Positions 1 through 9,706 of a stretch of DNA of 64,000 nucleotides are shown here, piece by piece (positions within the stretch are counted from its first letter, which is position 1; each line of letters opens with the position of its first letter). The stretch covers positions 558,001 to 622,000 of the forward strand of contig NC_044597.1 in NCBI RefSeq assembly GCF_901933205.1, in the 5' to 3' direction. The stretch comes from Camarhynchus parvulus (taxonomy: Eukaryota > Chordata > Aves > Passeriformes > Thraupidae). The notes under the pieces were generated by a model that was not told the DNA's origin, did no database searches, and was given only the letters and a program-made list of their open reading frames with translations. The position numbers were made by a program, and so were the translations under genes.

Positions 1-1857
1 AATGACTGAGGGGGAACAGGTATTGAAAACAGGTACAGACAGTCCATGTCCTCAGCAGTGAGAGACCTGTTGTTTTCTTGGTCCAGGGAACACACCTGGG
101 CAAACATCTCCTCTGATCAGGCCAGCCCCTGCCCCCATTAGGATTATGGGGGTCTCAGTCTCAGTCCTTGGCAGGGGGGCTTCAATCCCCATCCCTCACT
201 CTGGTAGTGGAGCAGGTGAAGGGTTTTCCGTGGGGGCACCACCAGAGTTACCCCTGACAGTTCATTTGGCTGAGAGGTGGGAAATTCCTGGGCCATTCTT
301 GTGAAGCAGACACAAGCATATAGGGTGAGTTGCCCCTTGGCAGGCCCTGCTAGAAGCACTGCAAACACAGCTGGGAACAATCACTCAGTGAGCATCCACC
401 TCAGCCAGGCCAGAACTCTGATCAGGGTCCTCAGGGTCCCGCTCTCTGTCCTTGTGACAGTCGTGAGGCAAATGAGGGAAACTTCAGAGCATCTCTTACA
501 ACACCCAACTGGGAGCAGAGCCAGAGAGGGCTCAGGTTTGGAGAACCAGGAGCTGGGTCCTGAGATTGAAATAAATAGAGCAGGAGATCTTTCTCTGTTT
601 TAATGCCTTTACTAAAAATCAGCTTGGGTGGGGAAAACCGATGGGTCTCATGCCATCACTGCTCCCAGGAACGGCATGGAGAAGGCGAAAGAGTGCAGCT
701 GTGTCTGCTGGTCTGCAGGCAGAGCTGGGGGTTCTGTCCTCACCAGAGCATCAGAAGATTCCCATTTTTCAGTTTGACATTCGAGGTCCTCTTTCTAGCC
801 GACATCCTTTAGGTTAGAGTGAAAGGTAAAAAGGATCTTAGCAGACACTGGATTCAGTTCCTCACCTCTGGACATCACTTAGATCTCTTAATTCCATGGT
901 GGCTCGGGTTTTAGGGGTTTTTCCTGCTAGATTTGGTGAGGGGTTTCCACATTTGCTTATCAGCCCCAATGTCACCTCCTCCTCACAGTCCTGGGTGCCA
1001 TTTTCCAGGAAGCAGCAGGGTGATACTTGACAAAGGGGGATTTCTAACCATCAACAGCAGGTAATTAAAGGAAAACTATTAACAACAGGTGATTACAACA
1101 TGAAATTATTAACAACAAATAGTTAAAACTCCAACTTAGCAGCAATTGGTTTAACTGGTTAACTCTGCAACCTTTTTTAAAAAAAATGTACAACTTTTCT
1201 ACTCATAACAGGATGAAGGTGCTCTCCCTGCCTGGTCCCAGAGATGCCAGCCCCCCCAGCCCTTCTGGGGACGCTGTGTTTGGCCTTCAGCCTCAGGCAG
1301 CTGAGAACAAACCTCAAAATCTCTGGTTTAAGGCGTTCAGGTGCAGGGGTTTGGCCCTGAGTTAATTGGCAGTGAACTAGAGACCATTAAGAGCAGAGTG
1401 GTGAAGGTTGCTTGGAGCACAGCCCTTCCCCAGAGCTGTTCCAGGCCAGGCACATCCCAGGCTGTGTGGGGCAGAGTGCTCCCACTTGTATCCTGCTCTT
1501 GACTGCAGGGAGTGGCCAGGCTTGGGAGTTAATTGGAAATTAATGAACTGCAGGTCAGGGAAAGACTGAGCGGTAAAAGAACCCTTTGCTGGGTGGTGTG
1601 GCCTTTCCCTGAGTGACTCCTGCACTTCCTGGGGGCTCTTTTGGGAGAGACAGAATCCTGTGGGTGATGGACGCTCTGGGCTGTGGAATTCCAGTGATCC
1701 TGGTGCATCCAACCCCAAAACCAGAGCCCTGAGCTGATGAGCACCTTTTCATAGTGACAAACTCAGTGAACTCGCAGAAACTGTAATTTTAAATTGTTTT
1801 CCTACTCCAGACTGAATTAACCCTGGGATGGCAAGCAGGAGAGCCCAGGGGATCTGC
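1..1857. other. Anonymous intergenic DNA, no gene recognised
   Basis: Short open frames here show no signal peptide, domain or motif I recognise. An AATAAA lies at 570-575. The stretch 1060-1160 is AT-rich with imperfect repeats of a TTAACAACAGGTGATTA-like unit, which could be an old LTR enhancer region, but I could not find TG/CA ends or a second copy in the window. Confidence 0.5.
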
Positions 1858-2357
1858 TCAGGTGAGACCCCACCTGCAGAGCCCAGCACAGGAGGGACCT
1901 GGAGCTGCTGCAGAGCCCAGGGAGGCTCCAGGATGATCCCAGGGATGGAGTAGCTCTGCTGGGGCCAGGCTGGGAGAGCTGGGATTGTTCAGCTGGAGAG
2001 GAGACCAGGGGTGACCCCATTGTGGCCTTGCAGGGCCTGAGGGAGCCCCAGGAAACCTGGAGAGAGAGGATTTCCATGGGATGGAGGGGCAGGGAATGGC
2101 TCCCACTGCCAGAGGGCAGGGCTGGATGGGATATTGGGATTTGGGAATTGTTCCCTGGGAGGCTGGGCAGGCCCTGGCACAGGGTGCCCAGAGTAGCTGG
2201 GGCTGCCCCTGGATCCCTGGCAGTGCCCAAGGCCAGGCTGGACGTGGGGGCTTGAAGCAGCCTGGGACAGTGGAAGGTGTCCCTGCCATGGCAGGGGTGA
2301 AACTGCATGGGCTTTGGGGTCCCTTTCAACACAAACTATCCTGGAATTCTATGATCT
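1858..2357 (+). mobile_element. CR1 LINE, 5'-truncated 3' part
   Basis: The region shows the characteristic avian CR1 3' block: the GTGAGACCCCACCTGCAGAG segment, the GGGATTGTTCAGCTGGAGAGG segment, a CTGCCAGAGGGCAGGGCTGG segment, the CTGCCATGGCAGGGGTG segment, and a terminal ATTCTATGATC tail at about 2343-2354. Orientation follows from the tail. CR1 is a non-LTR retrotransposon that normally inserts 5'-truncated, as here. No reverse transcriptase coding sequence remains. Confidence 0.9.
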
Positions 2358-2603
2358 TCTGACACTCCTAAGAGGAGGCAGCAGCTGAGCTCAGCTCTCA
2401 CAGGGGAATCCTGGGCAGGTCCCAGCCGGGGATGCTGGGCTGAGTCTGTGCCTCCCTCACTGCTGCCTGGCCTCAGGCACCAAGGCAGCTCAGCCCAAAC
2501 CCCTTTGATCAGGACTTGCCTGAAATCCCCTCACAGCAGGAGAGGAGAACTCCCTTGACTCATAGGGGTTCCTGCGGCTGTCAGGGAGAGCAGCCAGGGC
2601 ACT

Positions 2604-2925
2604 TCCTTCCTTCCTTCCTTCCTTCCTTCCTTCCTTCCTTCCTTCCTTACTTCCTTCCTTACTTCCTGCCTTACTTCCGCTTCCTTCCTTCCTTCCTTCC
2701 TTCCTTCCTTCCTTCCTTCCTTCCTTCCTTCCTTCCTTCCTTCCTTCCTTCCTTCCTTCCTTCCTTCCTTCCTTCCTTCCTTCCTTCCTTCGCCCTTCCT
2801 TCCCACTTCCTTCCGCCACTTCCTTCCGCCACTTCCTTCCTTCCTTCCGCCACTTCCTTCCTTCCGCCACTTCCTTCCGCCACTTCCTTCCGCCACTTCC
2901 TTTCTTCCGCCACTTCCTTCCTTCC
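2604..2925. repeat. (TTCC)n array with TTCCGCCAC interruptions
   Basis: About 11 TTCC units (2604-2647) are followed by a short interruption and then a long pure TTCC block (about 2680-2790). After that comes a mosaic of CACTTCCTTCCGC-type units to 2925. The composition matches, in reverse complement, the array at 30607-31051. Open frames through it encode only FLPS/GRKE-type repeats and are not genes. Confidence 0.97.
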
Positions 2926-3370
2926 CCCCAGAACCAGCTGTGGGAGCGAGCTGGGCTCAGGAGGTGTCCCAGGGCAGGCTCAGAGCCATCCTCGCTGTCC
3001 CCAGGGCCATCCCCTGAGTGTCACCTGCCTGCTGAGGGCCTCCTGCCACCTCCAGGGGCAGCTGCTAAAGGCAGCACTGGGGTTTGTGCACAAAACTCCT
3101 CCTGTGTCTCTAAGCTCCCATTTCCAAGTCCTTACCTGGATCGATGGACAAGGGTTTGTCTTTAACCTGAATTTCTACTGGCTCTGTCATTTGTTTTCTG
3201 TTTCCCTCCCTCTGCTTCTGCTGAGGGAATGGAAATACGGAAATGGTGGAGAAATCAGCTTTGGGTACCAAATCATTCCTCCCCCTCCAGAGCAGTGAGG
3301 AAAGGTGACAGAGTCCAGACTTTTTGAGGGGATTACTTTATTGACCTATTAGGTCTGAATTCAGCTCTTT
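2926..3370. other. Anonymous sequence between repeats
   Basis: I see no gene, RNA or recognised repeat here. A short AT-rich stretch lies at 3320-3360. Confidence 0.4.
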
Positions 3371-3637
3371 TTGAATGAGGGAAGGGCTGGAGCTGTGCCA
3401 GGGAGGCTCAGGCTGGATTGTAGGGAAAGGTTCTTCCCCAGAGCTGCTGGCACTGCCCAGGCTCCCCAGGGAATGGGCACAGCCCCGAGGCTGCCAGAGC
3501 TCCAGGAGGGTTTGGGGCTGCCAGGGATGCCCAGGGTAGGATTGTTGGGGGGTCTGGGCAGGCCAGGAGCTACACTGGATGATCCTGGGGGTCCCTCCCA
3601 GCTCAGGATATCCCAGGACTTTATGAATTCAGACCAA
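3371..3637 (+). mobile_element. CR1 LINE 3' fragment (second CR1 subfamily)
   Basis: The fragment contains GGAAAGGTTCTTCCCCAGAG, CACTGCCCAGGCTCCCCAGG, a CCAGGAGGGTTTGG segment and the GATCCTGGGGGTCCCTCCCA end block just before a decayed ATATCCCAGGA tail. The same blocks recur at 40555-40937, 43608-43825 and 56695-56872. Confidence 0.88.
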
Positions 3638-5113
3638 GAGGTAAAGAGCCAGAGCCCTTCCAGCACCTGCCTTTTCTCTGGAACCTCTCCAGAGTGACTC
3701 TGGCAGGTTCCAGCTGTGTGAAGAGATTGACTCCATAAAGACATTTCTGGGCAGGCCCCAGGGGGGCAGGAAATCCTCTCCTTACAGGCCAGACTTGCCA
3801 CAGAAAAAAACCCCAATAGCCTGAAAAACAAGGGGAAGGCTGTGGAACACTGACCCAGCCACAGCAGCAGGGATTAAGGAATACCTCTAATTTTAAAATT
3901 AATTTCAGATTCATAAAATGGTGTTAATGGTCCTGAGGGTGCAGTGGGCTGGAATGTCCTTCCCAGTCCTACATAAATCATCTTGTGTGCTCTGCTGGGA
4001 CAGAGGAGCCCTGGAACAGGTGCTTTAGTTGGGATCTTTTATTGAACTGGAATTATGGCAGTCTGGAGGAGTCTAGGCACTGAGCCAAGCAGGAGTCCCA
4101 CAGGGCTGGGCACCTCCCACCCAGCTAAAGGCTCCTTCAGTTCCAGCTCCTGAGGAAAAAGCCTGGGAAAAGCAGGCAGCAATAGAACCCTGGAGCTCCC
4201 AGGGATGGAGAGTGGGAAATTTTCATTTCCATTCCCTCCCTGAGTCCAGGCTGGATCCCTCTGGAAGCACCTCCCTCCCTCCCTGCTGCCTCTGCATGTG
4301 AGATCCAGGCAGGGCTCCTAATGAAACACTGCAGCTGAGGCTCTGGAGTTCTGCAGGATGGGCTGAGATCAAAACCCCCTTCATCCTCAGCTGGAGCATC
4401 CACCTGGTGCTTCCTCTGTGCCTTTTCCCAGCTCTCATGGCCACAGGCTCCCGGCAAAGCACCTTTAATCCACTCCAGTCTTGTTCTGTGGCTGGTTTTA
4501 AAGCTCTTCCCACATGCCCTGTTCCAGCCTCAGAAGTTTTCCAGAAGGTTCATGGGCTCAATCTGTTGCTGCAGCCTCATTTGCATATGATTTGCATTTT
4601 GCCTGGGGTGTTTTAAGCCACCAGCTCATTAGCAGGACTAATTTGGGGTTGGCTGTGTCAAGTTTTAATGCAGAGATGCCCCCCTGGGCCTGGCAGGTTG
4701 GAAAATCCCTGCCCAGGGAAGGGTCACCCTGTAGGTACCATGGACATGGGCATTGGGGTGGATGGGGAGCATCTAGAGAGGGTCAGCACAAGGTCTGGGA
4801 AATTGGGAATGTTCAAGGGTTTCCAGGGAACCCAGAGAAGTTTTGGGGTTCCTTTTCCCACTCCAGGCAGGGTTTCCTGGCCTCAGCCACTGTGTGTTTG
4901 TCCAGTCTCTGTTTATGGCTCTGATGGAGCCTCAGCACCACCCTGGTCCCTCCAGAGCTCCCTGGGGATCTCATTTAGGGTTTTTAACCTAAATTTCCTC
5001 TGTTCTTGCCAGATGTGAGTCCTTGTCCTGGTCGTGGAGCACACTCTGACCCTGTCCCTCTGCAGCTGCTCCCTGTGCATTTGCAGATTGTTCTCTGATA
5101 TTCCAAACCCACT
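3638..5113. other. Anonymous intergenic DNA
   Basis: No gene is recognised. Two octamer-type motifs (ATTTGCAT) lie at 4579-4586 and 4590-4597, followed by a TTAGC/TAATTT-rich stretch to about 4650. They could be a POU-factor binding element, but nothing else supports that. Confidence 0.4.
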
Positions 5114-5260
5114 GTCTGGCAGTGGGAGCCATTCCCTGTGTCCTGTCCCTCCAGCCTTGTCCCAAGCCCCTCTCCATGTTCCTTGGAGCCCTTCAGGCAT
5201 TGGAAGGCTACAATTAAGTCACAAAGCTTCTCTTGCCCAGGCCCTGCCTTGATTTTCTCC
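5114..5260 (-). mobile_element. CR1 LINE internal fragment
   Basis: The order CTGGCAGTGGGAGCCATTCC, CTGTCCCTCCAGCC, CCCTCTCCATGTTCCTTGG, GCCCTTCAGGCATTGG is the same as in the CR1 copy at 32163-32545, so this is the same segment on the minus strand without its 3' tail. Confidence 0.8.
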
Positions 5261-5402
5261 ACACCATTTCCCAGCTGCTTTGTGCCATCCAGGAAAGCAC
5301 TGCAGGAATTAGCTCTGGGAAATGTTCTTATCCAGGGGTTTGGAGAGCAAAGCTGTGCTGTCCATGAGGAACATGATCCCAGGGTCAAATATAGAGAAAC
5401 AT

Positions 5403-5765
5403 TGTGCGGGCTGGGGAGTTTTCCTCTGTGGAGACCCTGGGGGTGGGGGGCATTCCCTGGTCTAGGGCGACACAAGAAGCTTCCCTCAAAAAGCTGTTAG
5501 ACCCCATTGGCTCCTTCCCCTGTTCCTGTGTCTGTCCCTATGTTCCTGAGCCACTCCTTCCCTTTTCCCTGCTTGGCCCTCATCTTTGTACTGCCCGGAG
5601 ACCAGGGTCAGCCCCCAGGCCCCAGGAGAGAGAGAAAGTCAGATTCTCTGGGTGTGGGGGCATGAACATCTCACCATGGCTGAATAAAACATCTGTGGAT
5701 ATAATGCAAAGGTCCTTTCTGCTTCTTTACCCTGGACTATGCTGGCAGCAATTCAGGCTGCTACA
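5403..5765 (+). mobile_element. ERV 5' LTR remnant (family M)
   Basis: The inferred LTR begins TGTGCGGG and ends CTGCTACA immediately before a primer binding site. A CCAAT-type ATTGG lies near 5506 and a polyadenylation signal (AATAAA) near 5690. About 70 bases separate the signal from the LTR end, as expected for R plus U5. The 3' boundary is firm because of the adjacent primer site; the 5' boundary is inferred from the TG only. No second copy is in the window. Confidence 0.75.
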
Positions 5766-5766
5766 A

Positions 5767-5784
5767 TGGTGCCCGAACAGGGCA
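5767..5784 (+). other. Retroviral primer binding site, tRNA-Lys type
   Basis: TGGTGCCCGAACAGGG starts two bases after the LTR end. It differs at one position from the site complementary to the 3' end of tRNA-Lys3 (TGGCGCCCGAACAGGG), the primer used by many lentiviruses and betaretroviruses. Only about 110 bases of leader follow (5785-5896) before an E-family LTR interrupts. No gag reading frame is left. Confidence 0.8.
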
Positions 5785-5896
5785 TTCCTCCATTCACTGA
5801 TGGCCCAGTTTGCTCTGAGTGGGGAATGCTCTGAAGACAACGGGGTCACATCAGCAGAAAAACTCCAGATGGAAGTGGGACATGGGGTTCCATCAG

Positions 5897-6523
5897 TGTG
5901 AAAAATGCCAATCATTTGGTTTTAAAATTTTAAAAGTTTAATAGTAATAAAATGGTTATAAAAATAGCAATAGAATTAGAGTAATAAAAATTTGGACAAT
6001 TAGGATTTAGGACAATATGAGACAATAAGAACAAAGAGTTACAGACAGTCCGGGCGCCTCTTTCTGGGCAAAATAAGCCCAAAAAAGGATCCACGTTAAC
6101 AGAGGATTAACTCTAAAAAACAATAGCCTGTTGCATATTCATGCACCTCATACATGATGCATAAATTCCATTCAAACACAAGATTCTGTCTGGTCAGTGT
6201 CAGCTTCTTCCTCTGAATCCTGACGGCATCTTCAGGGCTGAGCAAGGAGGGAAGAAGTTCGTTACTTCTGATAATGGAGCAATAAATTCTCTTTCTTTGA
6301 AAGATTTAGGTGTCCTGTGGCTGCTATCCCACTGCGAGTCCTCTCTTTAAAAAAAGTATCTTACATAGCATAGTTTCTATTTTAACATTATGTTATAACC
6401 TAAAACTCTATTTAACACACACAATTTTAAGAAAATTAATACAGCATAACTTTCTAACATAACACATATAATTTTCATTTTAATATTTGCGAAAAGCCAA
6501 TCATAAAATACGCATTTTTCACA
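5897..6523 (+). mobile_element. Solo LTR, family E, with 5-bp TSD
   Basis: The element starts TGTGAAAAATGCC and ends GCATTTTTCACA, so its termini are inverted repeats of each other. It is flanked by ATCAG at 5892-5896 and again at 6524-6528, an exact 5-bp target-site duplication. An AATAAA lies near 6280. It inserted just downstream of the ERV leader that follows the primer site at 5767. A 5-bp TSD fits ERVL-type elements better than ERVK. Fragments of the same family are at 18409, 30491 and 57817. Confidence 0.92.
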
Positions 6524-7337
6524 ATCAGCAATTCCCAAAGGGCTGGGGCCATCCCTTTAAAAAGAAAGAATGCTGAAATTCCCTTAAGATGCAGAAGCTG
6601 AAATGATGCTGCTGCTTCTTTCCTTCTTCCTTGTGCTCTGTTCCAAATGCGTTCATGTCCCATAAATAAAGGCCTGGTGGAATCCCAGCAGCTGCTGAGA
6701 GCTGATCTGGACAGTCCTGCCAAAGGCCCTGGCAGTAATTACCCTGTTACTGCTCCACAACAGGAGAAGAATCTTGATATGTTATGAGATACAGCTTAAA
6801 TCACTAGGCCTCTGATCCCCTCAGGCAGCATCAGTTTAAACTTTTTGATTTGAACACACACAAAATCTTAAAAGTTAAAAAAAGACAAAAAAAAAAAAGC
6901 AGGTTTGTGGCATGGGAAGTGTCACAGGGCTCTGCTGGAATCTTTGCTCAGAGAGTTCCCCTTCCCTGCCAGCTCTGCTTCATAAACCCCTGGCTCTCAA
7001 TCAGCTGAACAGAACAAATGATTTCCAAAGGGCAACATTGGCCCATGGCTCAGTGTGCCACCATGGCCAGCCCCAGCTGCTGCCAGGAACCCCCCAGGGG
7101 AGCTGGGGGTCACCTTAGGGTCACCTCAGGGTCATCTCTCACAATCAGGGAGCACTACAGGGACTGGGGCTCTTCCACAGGATCTGCCCAAACCTTTATT
7201 TCTGACAGAGGTGAGCAGCAGGAAACATCTGGAATTGACATAAAATAATTGTGTTCATAAAAAGGGACCAGATGGGCTCAGGTTCTGATGCCTCCTGGTC
7301 CAAGGGAGCAGCACTGTGGGGACACGGCTGTGAAAAA
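6524..7337. other. Anonymous sequence
   Basis: No gene or family-level repeat is recognised. An A-rich run sits at about 6866-6898. Confidence 0.4.
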
Positions 7338-7772
7338 GCAGGGTGATCCAAATAAAAGCAGAGTGATCCCAATAACATGAGTGTGATCCAAATAAAACCA
7401 GAGTGATCCAAATAAAACCAGGGTGATCCCAATAAAACCAGGGTGATCCCAGTAAAACCAGGGTGATCCAAATAAAACCAGGGTGATCCCAGTAAAACCA
7501 CGGTGATCCCAATACAACCAAGGTGATCCCAATACAACCAGAGTGTTCCCAATACAACCAGAGTGATCCCAATAAAACTAGGGTGATCCAAATAAAAGCA
7601 GAGTGATCCCAATAAAACCAGGGTGATTCCAATAAAATCAGAGAGATCCCAGGAAAACCAGAGTGTTCCCAATAAAGCTAGAGTGATCGCAATAAAACCA
7701 GGGTGATCCCAATAAAACCAGAGTGATCCCAATAAAACCACGGTGATCCCAATAAAAGCAGAGTGATCCCAA
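7338..7772. repeat. 21-bp minisatellite rich in AATAAA
   Basis: About 20 head-to-tail copies of a 21-bp unit of the form AATAAAACCAGGGTGATCCC occur with single-base variants. Most units contain AATAAA on the plus strand. On the minus strand the period of 21 keeps long frames open (repeating FYWDHPGF-type peptides), which is a property of the repeat and not evidence of a gene. Confidence 0.96.
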
Positions 7773-8154
7773 GTCCCAGCACCCTCACAGAGATCAGCTT
7801 TCACTCCCTCAAACACCCCCAACATGCAAAATTTCTCATGAAACGTTTGCTTGGAGCATTCCCTAAGTTCAGGCTGATTCTGATTTTTCCTTACAATGTC
7901 TGAAGCAGACAGGGTTCTTTATTCATCACTCAGGCACCCCTCACCCCAAGGCCAGCATTTCCACAGGGTGCCCCTGTTGCAGAGTGCTGGTGGCATTCAG
8001 CTGGATGTGACCCTGGTGCTGCAGCTGAGGGGACACTGAGCAGCTCTGGCTCCTGCTCACCTGGGGGCCAGGCAAGGGTCCAGGGGAGCCTTCCAAATAA
8101 AGACACGCCTGAGGGGTTCCTGCTTCAGCCAGGGCAAGGCAGGCAGAGAACGGT

Positions 8155-8367
8155 GCTCTGTGGGAATGGGGAGCCCCAAATCCATGGAGTACCTTGTTTG
8201 AGCAGTGCTGAACACAAGAACAGAGGCTCTGAGGGAATGGGGAGCCCCAGATCCATGGAGTACCTTGTTTGAGCAGTGCTGAATGCAAGAACAGAGGCTC
8301 TGTGGAAAAGCAGAACCCCAATCCAGGGAATATTTTGTTTGAGCACTGCTGAACATGAGAAGCTGTG
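8155..8367. repeat. 71-bp tandem repeat, three copies
   Basis: GCTCTG landmarks at 8155, 8226 and 8297 are spaced exactly 71 bp. Each unit carries GGAATGGGGAGCCCC-, CATGGAGTACCTTGTTTGAG- and AGTGCTGAAC-type blocks. The third copy is the most diverged. Confidence 0.93.
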
Positions 8368-9292
8368 ACAAGACTCCCCAGAAGCAGGAGTTAAATATAG
8401 CCCCTGGATTTTCTCACTCTCACAATTGGGAGCTGAGCTAAAGACAATCAAATCTCATGCTTGGATGCAGGCAGCTGGAATGGGGCTCCTCCTCTCCTAT
8501 GGATCTGTAATCCATCACAAGTGATGGAGCACCATTAGTAAACCATTAGTGACCAGTAACTATTCCTGATAATTAAATCTGGGACAGTTCCTGGGCCTGA
8601 CTGATCCTGTCTGGCCATAGGCAGCTCTTTTTCCTTCTGCATTCCTGAATTTCTCCCTCTCAGGAAGGGAGGCAGCAGAACTTGTCTTGGAAGCAGCCTC
8701 GGAAGCTGAGGGTTGGCGAGGCCCAGTGCTCATTAGTGAGGGATTATGAGGCTTTAGGATTTGCTTCCTGGGAGCTCTGCCCAGCACTGCAGGCCCTTGG
8801 AGCAGTGCAAGGCCTGGTGTGGTGAGATCAAATTCATGGAAGGAGGAATTCACCTAGAGCAGCCTCTTGTCCACAGTTCTGCCACAGAACCAAATCCATC
8901 CATCCAAAGTGTAAAGTGAGAAAAGGGAGAGCAGCCCAGAGTAAATAAATGGCACTGCTGTGGTGCAAGGCTGAAGCTGTCCCCATCCCTCAGGGAAGGC
9001 TGGCACTGAGCTTTGCCCTCTCCAGCTGCAGTTCTGCCATGCTGAGCCCTCAGTGACCCCTGTCTCTCTGTGCCACTGTGATTGCACCAAGGGCAGAGCC
9101 CAGCTGGGGACAGCAACTGGCTCCTCATTAGGGCTGAAACTGCGAATTCCTCACCACAGCGTGCCCCAGGAGGTGTCAGGTGCCATTACTGCATTTCCAA
9201 AGGGAATGAATGCAATCAGCAGAGGCTGGAGTGCTCCAGGCAAGGGCACAGGGAGGAGAGAGCCTTCTGCACCTCCCTTGCAATAAAGGGAT
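8368..9292. other. Anonymous intergenic DNA
   Basis: I see no gene, RNA gene or named repeat in this stretch. Confidence 0.4.
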
Positions 9293-9706
9293 GGTGGGGC
9301 AGGGCCACCAACAGAGGAAGGAATGATGAGGAGGACTCCATCTTATCAGAAGGCTAATTTATTACTTTATGATACTATATTACATTAAAGAATACGATAC
9401 TATACTATACTAAAGAATACAGAAAGGATACTTACTGGATGCTAAAAAGATAATAATGAAAACTCGTGACTCTCTCCAGAGTCTGACACAGCTTGGCCCT
9501 GATTGGCCAAAGAGTGAAAACAACTCCCAGCAGAATCCAATGAAACACTCACCTGTGGGTAACAATCTCCAAACACATTCCGCCTGAGCACAACACAGGA
9601 GAAGCAAATGAGATAAGAATTGTTTTCCTTTTCTCTGAAGCCTCTCAGCTTCCCAGGAGGAAAATCCTGGGTGAAGGGATTTTTTTCAGAGAATGTGAAT
9701 GCCACA
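9293..9706 (-). mobile_element. LTR, family D
   Basis: The reverse complement begins TGTGGCATTCACATTCTCTG and aligns with the plus-strand copy at 15358. The shared order is a GATTGTT block, an inverted CCAAT pair, a TATACTA-rich region and a CAGCCTTCTGA-like stretch with AATAAA before GGAGTC. The end at 9706 is firm; the low-coordinate end is approximate and no TSD was found. Confidence 0.8.

Noticed and set aside
1..860. ERV LTR
   Set aside because: AATAAA and promoter-like words are present, but no convincing TG/CA ends, TSD or second copy.
2516..3298. 260-codon plus-strand frame
   Set aside because: It is mostly the TTCC array (FLPS repeats). No domain, and the reverse strand is equally open.
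7196..7825. 209-codon minus-strand frame with hydrophobic FYWDHPGF-like repeats
   Set aside because: Product of the 21-bp minisatellite; looks membrane-like only because of base composition.
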